Below are positions 51,400-58,742 of a DNA stretch of 64,000 bases, one piece after another. The DNA comes from VRUE01 sp963745915 (GTDB lineage: Bacteria > Actinomycetota > Thermoleophilia > Solirubrobacterales > 70-9): assembly GCA_963745915.1 (NCBI GenBank), contig CAVUZA010000002.1:930001-994000 (forward strand), read 5' to 3'. Every line of letters starts with the position of its first letter. Positions within the stretch are counted from its first letter, which is position 1. The notes beneath the pieces are model-generated. The model worked only from the letters and a program-made list of their open reading frames with translations. It did not search any database and was not told the origin of the DNA. Made by a program: the position numbers and the translations under genes.

Positions 51400-52727
51400 C
51401 GCGCCCCCAGGGCGAGCCCGCCGCGCTCGCCGTCGGCCGCCTGGCGGCGGGCGCGGTCGGAGACGAGCAGCAGCAGGGCGAGGAGGACGAAGTTGGCGAC
51501 GATCGAGCTGCCGCCGTAGCTGATGAAGGGCAGGGTGACGCCGGTCAGCGGGATCACCCTGGTGACGCCGCCGATGATGACGAAGGCCTGGATCGCGAAG
51601 ACCGCGGTCAGGCCGGTCGCCAGCAGCTTCGAGAAGCCGTCGTCGGCGAGCAGGGCGATCTTGAAGCCGCGGGCCGAGATCAGCAGGTAGATCAGGACCA
51701 CCGCGCAGGCGCCGAAGAGGCCGAGCTCGTTGACGATCAGCGAGTAGATCGTGTCGGTCTGCGCCGCCGGCAGCAGAGCGTTGTCGGTGCCGGGCACGGT
51801 GATCAGCGCCTGGCCGAAGCCCTTGCCGAAGAGACCGCCGTCGGCCTGGGAGAAGATCGACTGCAGGATCTGGTACCCGGCGCGCTGCGGGTGGGCGTAG
51901 GGGTCGAGCCAGATCTCGACCCGGTCGCCGACGTGGGGCACGGTGGAGGCGAAGAACCAGGCGCCGAGCAGGAACATCGCCATGCCGATGACGACGAAGG
52001 AGAAGCGGCCCGTGGCGACGTAGAGCAGGGCGAGGAAGGCGGCGAAGAACATCAGCGAGCTGCCCAGGTCGCGGATGAAGACGAGCATGAACATCGAGGC
52101 GCCCCAGACGACCAGCATCGGGCCGAAGTGCTTGAGCGGCGGCAGGGTGACACCGAGCACGCGGCGGGCGCCGACGATCAGCACCTCGCGGTGCTCGCGC
52201 AGGTAGCTGGCGAGGAAGACGACCAGGCAGATCTTCGAGAACTCGGCCGGCTGGAAGGCGAGCGGGCCGATCTTGACCCCGAGGTAGGCGCCGTTGACCT
52301 GCTGGCCGATTCCCGGCAGGCGCGGGGCGAGCAGCAGCAGCAGGCCGGTCGACGGCGATCGTGTAGCGGTAGCGCTCGAGCACGTCGTAGTCGCGCAGGA
52401 AGTGGATCGTCGGCGGCGAAGAGGACGAGGCCGAGGACGAACCAGTTGGCCTGGTCGCGGGCCAGGGCGGGGTCGATCCGGTAGACCATCACCAGGCCGA
52501 AGGCGGTGAGCAGGGCGACCAGCGGGAAGAGGTAGGGGTCGGCGTTGGGCAGGCGGATGCGCAGGTAGACGTGGGTGGCGAGGCAGACGGCGAGGAAGTA
52601 GGCGCCGTAGACGAGGCTGGCGTCGTCGAGTCCGCGAGTTCTCCTGGGCGAGGACGGCGGTGAAGCCGGCGGTCAGCAGCAGGGCGACCGGGACGAGCGC
52701 CATCAGCTCCCGGTTGCGGGCGCTCAC
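51396..52727 (-). CDS. ftsW: FtsW/RodA glycosyltransferase, three hidden frameshifts
   Basis: About 442 aa when corrected. The annotated-length frame is open throughout, but residues about 33-125 of the direct translation are Arg/Pro nonsense. The true sequence runs through the other two frames: SLVYGAYFLAVCLATHVYLR, DPYLFPLVALLTAFGLVMVYRID, NWFVLGLVLFAAT, then LERYRYTIAVDGLLLLLAP. Shifts lie near 52625, 52425 and 52347, each one extra base, and the frame is restored after the third. SEDS motifs: QPAEFSKI, FIRDLGSSLMFF, PFISYGGSS. Makes glycan strands with PbpA. Confidence 0.88.
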   Translation of the reverse strand: MSARNRELMALVPVALLLTAGFTAVLAQENSRTRRRQPRLRRLLPRRLPRHPRLPAHPPAQRRPLPLPAGRPAHRLRPGDGLPDRPRPGPRPGQLVRPRPRPLRRRRSTSCATTTCSSATATRSPSTGLLLLLAPRLPGIGQQVNGAYLGVKIGPLAFQPAEFSKICLVVFLASYLREHREVLIVGARRVLGVTLPPLKHFGPMLVVWGASMFMLVFIRDLGSSLMFFAAFLALLYVATGRFSFVVIGMAMFLLGAWFFASTVPHVGDRVEIWLDPYAHPQRAGYQILQSIFSQADGGLFGKGFGQALITVPGTDNALLPAAQTDTIYSLIVNELGLFGACAVVLIYLLISARGFKIALLADDGFSKLLATGLTAVFAIQAFVIIGGVTRVIPLTGVTLPFISYGGSSIVANFVLLALLLLVSDRARRQAADGERGGLALGAR

Positions 52728-53902
52728 TTCGCTTCCTGGGAGCGTTCGATGTCTTCGATCAGGGAGACGGCGTCGCTGCGCGAGCGCAGGTCGTGGCCGC
52801 TGACCGCTTCGCGCCGCTTGGCCGGCAGCGAGTCGGTCTGGATCGGGGCCGAGTAGCGCTCCTCGTAGAGCTCGATCCCGAAAGGCAGGTCGTAGGGCAG
52901 GCCGCGGTAGAGGGCGACCCGGCCGCCGGCGTCGGTGCCGAGGAACCAGACCTGGCGGTTGGCGTACCAGGCGCCGAAGGCGAGCGCGGCGACGAGCAGC
53001 AGCGCGGCGAGGATCTTGACGGCGCGCCGCGGCCAGCGGCGGCGCCCCGGCGACGAGCTGGCGGCGGCGCTCCTGCGGCGGCAGCGGCGGCGGCGCGGCG
53101 GCGGACCTCGGTCGCGGTCAGCCCCTGCTCGGCCGCGGCGGCGCCGATCAGGGTCGCGTCCTCGTGGCTCTGGCGCGGCGCGGCGGCGTCTTCGAGGCGG
53201 AAGGCGAGGGCGGTGATGTTGTCGCGGCCGCCGGCCCGGTTGGCCTCGTCGACGAGGGCGCGGACCGCGGCCTGCATCGAGCTGGCGCCGGCGAGCAGCT
53301 TGGCGATCTGCTCCTCGTCGAGCATCGTCGTCAGCCCGTCGGAGCAGAGCAGGAAGACGTCGCCGGGGGCGGCGGGGACGGTCTGCACGTCGGGCTCGAC
53401 CTCGGGCTCGGGGCCGAGCGCGCGGGTGATGATCGAGCGCTGCGGGTGTTCCTCGGCCTGGGCGTCGGTGATCTGCCCCTTGCGCCGCATCTCCTCGACC
53501 AGCGAGTGGTCGCGGGTCAGCTGCTCGAGCTTGCCGCCGCGCAGGCGGTAGGCGCGGCTGTCGCCGACGTGGCCGATCGCCACCTCTTCGGCCTCGGCGT
53601 CGACGATCGCGGCGGTCAGGGTCGTGCCCATGCCGGCCCGCGAGGGGTCGGCGCGGGCGAGCTCGTGGATCTCGCGGTTGGCGGCGGCGATCGTCTCGCG
53701 CAGTACCTGCTCGGGCGGGCCGTCGGGCAGGTCGACGGTCGAAGGCCTCGGCGGCCGCCTTCGAGGCGACCTCGCCGGCCTGGGCGCCGCCCATGCCGTC
53801 GGCGACGACGAAGATCGGCGCGCGGGCGAAGTAGGAGTCCTCGTTGGCGTTGCGCTGGCGGCCGGTGTCGGTGCGGAAGGCCTGGTCGTCGATCCGCAGC
53901 AT
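52724..53902 (-). CDS. pstP: PP2C-type protein phosphatase, frameshifted
   Basis: About 390 aa when corrected. N-terminus in frame 1: TDTGRQRNANEDSYF, VVADGMGGAQAGEVAS (metal-binding Asp). Near 53742 one extra base moves the reading to MGTTLTAAIVDAE, IGHVGDSRAYRLRGG, LLCSDGLTTMLDE, GRDNITAL. Two more shifts (near 53095 and 53053) lead through LPPQERRRQLVAG to the membrane segment KILAALLLVAALAFGAWYA and a short outer tail. All three are +1. Removes phosphate from the kinases' targets. Its frame is also open by chance, so direct translation is wrong in the middle. Confidence 0.88.
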   Translation of the reverse strand: MLRIDDQAFRTDTGRQRNANEDSYFARAPIFVVADGMGGAQAGEVASKAAAEAFDRRPARRPARAGTARDDRRRQPRDPRARPRRPLAGRHGHDPDRRDRRRRGRRGGDRPRRRQPRLPPARRQARAADPRPLAGRGDAAQGADHRRPGRGTPAALDHHPRARPRARGRARRADRPRRPRRRLPALLRRADDDARRGADRQAARRRQLDAGRGPRPRRRGQPGRRPRQHHRPRLPPRRRRRAAPEPRGRDPDRRRRGRAGADRDRGPPPRRRRCRRRSAAASSSPGRRRWPRRAVKILAALLLVAALAFGAWYANRQVWFLGTDAGGRVALYRGLPYDLPFGIELYEERYSAPIQTDSLPAKRREAVSGHDLRSRSDAVSLIEDIERSQEAK

Positions 53903-53904
53903 CG

Positions 53905-54377
53905 CTAGCCCCCGGCCTCGAACCGGAACTCGGTGTCGCCGATCCGCACCACGTCGCCGTCGATCAGCTCGGCCTCGCCGTTGAGCTCGGCGTCGTTGAG
54001 CAGGGTGCCGTTGGTCGAGTTCATGTCCTCGACGTAGGTGCGGCCGTCGCGGGTGAAGATCCTCGCGTGCAGGCCGGAGGCGTAGCGGTCCTCGATCCGC
54101 ACGTCGGCTTCGCCCGAGCGGCCGATCGAGAGGCCGCCGATCAGGTCGAAGCGCTCGCCCGGCTCGCAGGCCGCCGCCGCGCTCGGCGACCAGCCAGGCG
54201 TCGCCGCCGCCGGCGCCGCGGCCGCGGCGGGACCGGGTGGAAGCCGGTCGCGTCGGGCGCCGGCGAGACGGTGCGGCGCAGGTCCTTCAGCGCGCTGCGG
54301 GCGACCCAGAGCAGGAAGAGGTAGAGGACGGCGAGGAAGCCGAACTTGAGGGCGACGGAGATCGGCTCGTAGTCCAC
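53905..54377 (-). CDS. fhaB: FhaB-type FHA-domain protein, frameshifted
   Basis: About 155 aa. GTG 54377 opens YEPISVALKFGFLAVLYLFLLWV (membrane segment, about 8-25). Two single-base shifts near 54215 and 54166 are needed to pass through DAWLVAERGGGL into EPGERFDLIGGLSIGRS, followed by the FHA phosphothreonine pocket: DRYASGLHARIF, DMNSTNGTLLN. Reads kinase phosphorylation at the division site. Order fhaA-fhaB-pstP-ftsW-pbpA-pknB matches mycobacteria. Confidence 0.85.
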
Positions 54378-54392
54378 GGTCAGCGCCGGCCG

Positions 54393-55193
54393 CTACTGCT
54401 CGATGTCGAACATGAAGGTCGTGGTGCCGAGCGTGACCTGGTCGCCGGGGCTGAGCCGGGTCGAGGAGACGCGGCGGCCGTTGACCTTGACCCCGTTGGT
54501 CGAGCCGAGGTCGGCGATCGTCCAGTCGCCGGCCGCGGCGCGGCGCAGCTCGGCGTGGCGGCGCGAGACGTTGGGGTCGCGCAGCACGCACTCGGCCTCC
54601 TTGGAGCGGCCGATCGTCGCCCGCGGGCCCTCGAGCACGTAGCGGCGGTCGTCGAGGGCGACGACGGCGCGGGTGGCGACCAGCGCGCGGCCGCGTGCTC
54701 GGGCCTGGGCCGGCTCCGGTCGCGCTCGCGCACCGCCGAGTAGACCATCGTGTGGCCCTCCTCGCCCTGGCTCGGCGCGCTCGCCCTCGTGGGCGGGGGG
54801 CTTGACCAGCCGGGTCTGGATCCCGAACTCGCCGAGGCGCAGCCGCTCGTCGGTCTTGAACTCGACCGCGGGCCGGGTCAGCAGGTCGTAGCTGCGGCGG
54901 CGAGCGTGCTCGAGCAGGTAGCCGGAGAGCTCCTGCTCGAGCGAGCGCTCGTAGCCTTCGAGCTTGGCGCGGTCGCGGCTCGAGAGGAAGACCGTGTACT
55001 CGTTGGGCACGTAGACGCGGGCGACCGCGGCGGTCTTGTGCGCGTCCATCTCCTTGGCCAGCTTGCGGGCCAGCTCGACCGGCTGCACCTCGGAGCTGAA
55101 GGCGCGGCTGAAGACCCCCTCGACGAGGCCTTCGATCCGGCTCTCGAGGTTGCGTAGAACGCTGATCGTGGGCTCCTTTCGCGCGCTCGTCAC
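54393..55193 (-). CDS. fhaA: FhaA-type DUF3662/FHA protein, frameshifted
   Basis: About 265 aa. N-terminal DUF3662 (about 12-128: LESRIEGLVEGVFSRAF, VELARKLAKEMDAHK, YVPNEYTVFLS). Shifts near 54770 and 54690 place EEGHTMVYSAVRERDRSRPR in the linker. C-terminal FHA domain: ATIGRSKEAECVL, NVSRRHAEL, DLGSTNGVKVNGR. Direct translation stays open but its linker is nonsense. GTG overlaps the stop of the kinase gene. Confidence 0.87.
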   Translation of the reverse strand: MTSARKEPTISVLRNLESRIEGLVEGVFSRAFSSEVQPVELARKLAKEMDAHKTAAVARVYVPNEYTVFLSSRDRAKLEGYERSLEQELSGYLLEHARRRSYDLLTRPAVEFKTDERLRLGEFGIQTRLVKPPAHEGERAEPGRGGPHDGLLGGARARPEPAQARARGRALVATRAVVALDDRRYVLEGPRATIGRSKEAECVLRDPNVSRRHAELRRAAAGDWTIADLGSTNGVKVNGRRVSSTRLSPGDQVTLGTTTFMFDIEQ

Positions 55194-56151
55194 CGCGCCC
55201 CCGGCGGCGAGCGGGAGGGCTGAAATCCTACGGGAGGCAGGGCGCCGTGACCGACGGCGAGCCAGGCGCCGAGTGCCGCGGCGGCGGCGATCGCCGCCGG
55301 CGCGCAGCCTGCGTCCCGCGCTGACCGCGGCGCGGGTGGTCGGCCAGCTGGTCGAGCGAGTCCTCGATCGCCTCGCCCAGCTCCTCCAGCGAAGGGCGGC
55401 GCTCGGGGCGGCGGCCGAGGCAGGCGTCGACCGTCTCGCTCAGCTCGCGCGGCAGGTCGGGGCGCAGGCGGCGCAGGGGGCGGGGGCGCGAGCCGATCGC
55501 CCGCGCCGTCGCCGCCGGCGAGCCGCGCCGGTTCGGGTTCTCGCCGCTCCAGCACTCATAGAGGACAGGGCGAGCGAGTAGACGTCGGCGGCTCGGGCCG
55601 GCGGTGCGGCCCTCGGCCTGCTCGGGGGCCATGTAGGCGAGGGTGCCGACCACGTCGCCCGGGGCGGTCAGCGAGGCGCCGTCGGCGAGGCGGGCGACGC
55701 CGAAGTCCATCAGCTTGGCGCTGGGCTCGCCGTCCTCGGTGACCAGCACGTTCTGCGGCTTGATGTCGCGGTGGACGACGGCGCGGTGGTGGGCGTGGTC
55801 GAGCGCCTCGCAGAGGTCGGCGCCGACCTCCGCGACCTCGCGGTCGCTGAGCGCGCCGTCGCGGTTGAGCTCGGCCAGGGTGCGGCCGTCGACCAGCTCG
55901 GTGACGAGCAGGGCGTTGCCGTCCTCCTCGCCGATCTCGTAGAGGGTGACGATGCCGGGGTGGTTGAGCCGGGCGGCGGCCTGTGCCTCGCGCAGCACGC
56001 GCCGCGAGCCGCGACCGCCGGCGGACTCGATCGCCTTGACCGCGACCGGCCGCTCGAGGCGCCCGTCCCAGGCCTCGTAGACGGTGCCGAAGCCGCCGCT
56101 GCCGATGCGGCGCTCGATCAGGAAGCGGTTGAGGACGAGTGAACCGACCAC
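55190..56151 (-). CDS. Ser/Thr protein kinase heading the division operon, frameshifted
   Basis: About 320 aa from GTG 56151. Kinase motifs: IGSGGFGTVYEAW, VAVKAI, HRDIKPQNVLV, DFGVARLA, APEQAEGRTAG. One extra base near 55587 and one missing near 55572 restore AADVYSLALVLYECWSGENP. A further shift near 55325 leads to a C-terminal membrane segment (AAIAAAAALGAWLAVG). In mycobacteria pknA sits beside pknB; here this kinase lies at the other end, before fhaA. No outer sensor domain beyond a short tail. Confidence 0.82.
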
Positions 56152-56207
56152 GGCGTTTCGGGACTTCGCCGCGAATCCGCTTCCTCCTGCGACATACTGC
56201 CTGCTAC

Positions 56208-57248
56208 TTGGAGGGTTCGTCCGCATCCAGCCCGGCTCGCCGCCCGCGGCCGCGGCGCAGGCCCGAACGCCAGCAGATCCTGCTGCGGCGTGGTCTCGCC
56301 CTGGGCGGCGGCCTGCTGCTGCTGGTCCTGCTCGTGCTCGGCGTCAAGGGCTGCCTCGACGCCCGCAAGAACCGGGCGCTGAGCGACTACTCGCGCAACG
56401 TCACCCAGATCGTCGAAGAGACCAAGCAGACGAGCAACGCATTCTTCGAAAAGCTGTCAGGCCCCGGCGACCTCTCGGTGACCGACTTCGTCGCCGAGGT
56501 CAACGCCGACCGCAGCGCGATGGACAGCTACGCGGCGCGCGTCGACGGCCTCGACACGCCGGGCGACATGGGCCAGGCGCAGGACTCGCTGGAACTGGTC
56601 TACGAGCTGCGCAGCAGCGCGATGAACACGATTGCCGACAAAGTCAGCACCGCGCTGGGCGACGTCGGCTCCGAGCAGGCGACCGCTGCGATCGCGCGCC
56701 AGATGCAGGTCCTGCTGGCCAGCGACGTGCTCTACGCGCAGGTGACGCGGCCCGAGATCAACGGCGTGCTGGCCGACAACGGGATCAACGACAGCGACGT
56801 GCCGAAGAGCGTCTTCGTGCCGGAAGGGAGCAAGTGGCTGGACGAAGACGCGGTCAGCTCGGCTCTGGGCTCGGTCAGCGGCTCGAGCGGCTCCGCAACC
56901 CCCGGCGTGCACGGCCTCGGCCTGGTCGGGACCAGCCTCAACGGCACCGAACTGGCGGCCGAAACGACGACCTCGGTCGCGGTCGAAGGGACGCCGGAAG
57001 TCGAAGTCGAAGTCCAGAACCAGGGCGACTCGACCGAGAACGGGATCACGGTCTCGGTCACGGTCGACGGCGGCAACACGCTGCAGGGGACGATCGACAG
57101 CCTCGCCGCAGCCGAAAGCCAGACCGTCTCGATCCCGCTGACGCCGGCGCCGAAGGGCGAAGCTACGCTCGAAGTCGAGGTCGAAACTGTGCCCGGCGAG
57201 CAGGTCTCCACCAACAACGAAGCCAGCTACACGGTCGCCTTCGAATAG
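56208..57248 (+). CDS. Membrane-anchored protein with CARDB-type domain
   Basis: 346 aa from TTG 56208. A GTG at 56139 lies inside the divergent kinase gene and is less likely; the start is uncertain. One membrane segment (about 30-47 from 56208), a helical outer region (about 50-200: RSAMDSYAARVDGLDTPGDM), then a CARDB-like beta-sandwich (about 260-345: VEVEVQNQGDSTENGITVSV, NEASYTVAFE). Placed 10 bases before pheA. Role unknown; perhaps an envelope spacer protein. Confidence 0.7.
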   Translation: MEGSSASSPARRPRPRRRPERQQILLRRGLALGGGLLLLVLLVLGVKGCLDARKNRALSDYSRNVTQIVEETKQTSNAFFEKLSGPGDLSVTDFVAEVNADRSAMDSYAARVDGLDTPGDMGQAQDSLELVYELRSSAMNTIADKVSTALGDVGSEQATAAIARQMQVLLASDVLYAQVTRPEINGVLADNGINDSDVPKSVFVPEGSKWLDEDAVSSALGSVSGSSGSATPGVHGLGLVGTSLNGTELAAETTTSVAVEGTPEVEVEVQNQGDSTENGITVSVTVDGGNTLQGTIDSLAAAESQTVSIPLTPAPKGEATLEVEVETVPGEQVSTNNEASYTVAFE

Positions 57249-57258
57249 GGCGGGACCG

Positions 57259-58095
57259 GTGCGGATCGCCTACCTGGGGCCGGCGGGGACCTTCACCGAG
57301 GACGCCCTGCGCGAGGCGCTCGAGCCGGGCGCCGAGTTCGAGGCGCTGCGCACGGCGACGATCCGCGAGGCGATCCTCGCGGTCGAGCGCGGCGAGGCGG
57401 AGCGGGCGCTGGTCCCGGTCGAGAACTCGATCGAGGGCTCGGTGCGCAGCACGCTCGACACGCTCGCCTTCGACGCCGCCGGGGTGACGGTCGTCGGCGA
57501 GCACGACTTCGCCGTGCGGGCGATGCTGATCGCCCGCGAGGGAGTCGAGCTCGAGCGGGTCGAGCGGGTCCTCTCCCACCCCCAGCCGCTCGCCCAGTGC
57601 GCCCGCTTCCTCGCCGCCAACCTGCCCGGGGCGAGGCAGGAGCCGCGCGACAGCACCGCGGCGGCGGTGCAGGAGGTCGGCGCCGCGGCCGAGCCCTGGG
57701 CGGCGATCGGCGCCCGCGCCGCGGCCGAGCTCTACGGCTGCCGCGTCCTGCGCGAGGGGATCGAGGACGAGGCCAACAACGTCACCCGCTTCCTCTGGAT
57801 CGCCGCGGCCGGGACCGAGCCGGGGGCCGGCGCGACGTGGAAGACCTCGCTGGTCTTCTCCGAGCTGGGCGAGGACCACCCGGGCGCCCTGGTCGAGGCG
57901 CTGCAGGAGTTCTCCTCGCGCGCCGTCAACCTGACCCGGATCGAGTCGCGCCCGCTGCGCAGCGAGCTCGGCCGCTACATGTTCTTCTGCGACCTCGAGG
58001 GCGCGGCCGAGGAGGGTCCGGTGGCCGCCGCGATCGAGGCCCTCGGCCGCAAGGCCTCCTCGGTGCGCGTGCTCGGCAGCTACCCAGTCGGGTAG
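57259..58095 (+). CDS. pheA: Prephenate dehydratase
   Basis: 278 aa, stand-alone form without chorismate mutase. Converts prephenate to phenylpyruvate. Catalytic domain: YLGPAGTFTEDAL (about 5-17), VPVENSIEGSV, SHPQPLAQC, DSTAAAVQEV, NNVTRFLWI (TRF motif, about 174-182). C-terminal ACT domain with the phenylalanine-binding ESRPLRSELG (about 231-240), so feedback inhibited. GTG start. Confidence 0.95.
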   Translation: MRIAYLGPAGTFTEDALREALEPGAEFEALRTATIREAILAVERGEAERALVPVENSIEGSVRSTLDTLAFDAAGVTVVGEHDFAVRAMLIAREGVELERVERVLSHPQPLAQCARFLAANLPGARQEPRDSTAAAVQEVGAAAEPWAAIGARAAAELYGCRVLREGIEDEANNVTRFLWIAAAGTEPGAGATWKTSLVFSELGEDHPGALVEALQEFSSRAVNLTRIESRPLRSELGRYMFFCDLEGAAEEGPVAAAIEALGRKASSVRVLGSYPVG

Positions 58096-58141
58096 GCCCC
58101 GGGCGGTTCTGGGCAGCGCCTGCGTAGAATTCGCGAGCAAC

Positions 58142-58648
58142 ATGGCTCGAGTGCTCGTACTCAACGCAACGTATGAGCCGATCAACGTCTGCACGTTGAG
58201 GAGGGCCGCTGTGCTCCTGCTGAAGGAGAAGGCCGAGTTGCTGGAGCGGCGCGAGGGCGCGATTCACTCCGAGCGGATGACGATGGAGCGTCCCGACGTG
58301 ATCCGGCTGGTCAGCTACGTGCGCATCCCACGCGAAGCGCACCGGCGCAAGATCACCCGCCGCGCGGTGCTGGCCCGCGACTCATGGACCTGCCAGTACT
58401 GCGGCTCGACCAAGTCCGGCCTCACCGTCGACCACGTCATCCCCCGCAGCCGCGGCGGCAAATCGGTCTGGGAGAACATCGTCGCCGCCTGCGCCTCCTG
58501 CAACCGCCGCAAGGGCAACCGCCTCCCCCGCGAGATCGAGATGCACCCGGCCCGAACCCCCAAGCCCCCCGGCCCAACCGTCTTCATCCAGGTCGCCAGC
58601 CCGAAGATCCCGGAAGCCTGGCAGCAGTACCTGCCGGCGGCTGCTTAG
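58142..58648 (+). CDS. HNH endonuclease-family protein
   Basis: 168 aa. N-terminus VLVLNATYEPINVCTLRRA, then a zinc-bound HNH: WTCQYCGSTKSGLTVDHVIPRSRGG (in parts; Cys pair about 83-86, DHVIPRS with the HNH His about 97-103), CASCNRRKGNR (second Cys pair about 120-123). This stand-alone type is widespread in actinobacteria; no methylase neighbour, so a restriction role is not supported. Confidence 0.9.
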   Translation: MARVLVLNATYEPINVCTLRRAAVLLLKEKAELLERREGAIHSERMTMERPDVIRLVSYVRIPREAHRRKITRRAVLARDSWTCQYCGSTKSGLTVDHVIPRSRGGKSVWENIVAACASCNRRKGNRLPREIEMHPARTPKPPGPTVFIQVASPKIPEAWQQYLPAAA

Positions 58649-58655
58649 ACGAAGA

Positions 58656-58729
58656 GCGGATCGGGACGCCTTCCCAAAACGCTCGGCGGGAGCCTCGCTG
58701 GAGTGTTTTGGGAAGGCGTCCCGATCCGC
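58656..58729. terminator. Long hairpin between convergent HNH and gyrA genes
   Basis: Perfect 25-bp arms, 58656-58680 / 58705-58729, with a 24-base loop. It starts 8 bases after the HNH stop and ends 14 bases before the gyrA stop, so it can end both. Contains ATCGGGACGCC, shared with element C. Confidence 0.75.
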
Positions 58730-58742
58730 CCACCCAACTCAG

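Noticed and set aside
58142..58648. HNH gene as part of a restriction or group I intron system
   Set aside because: No methylase, specificity subunit or intron core nearby; it is a stand-alone type common in actinobacteria.
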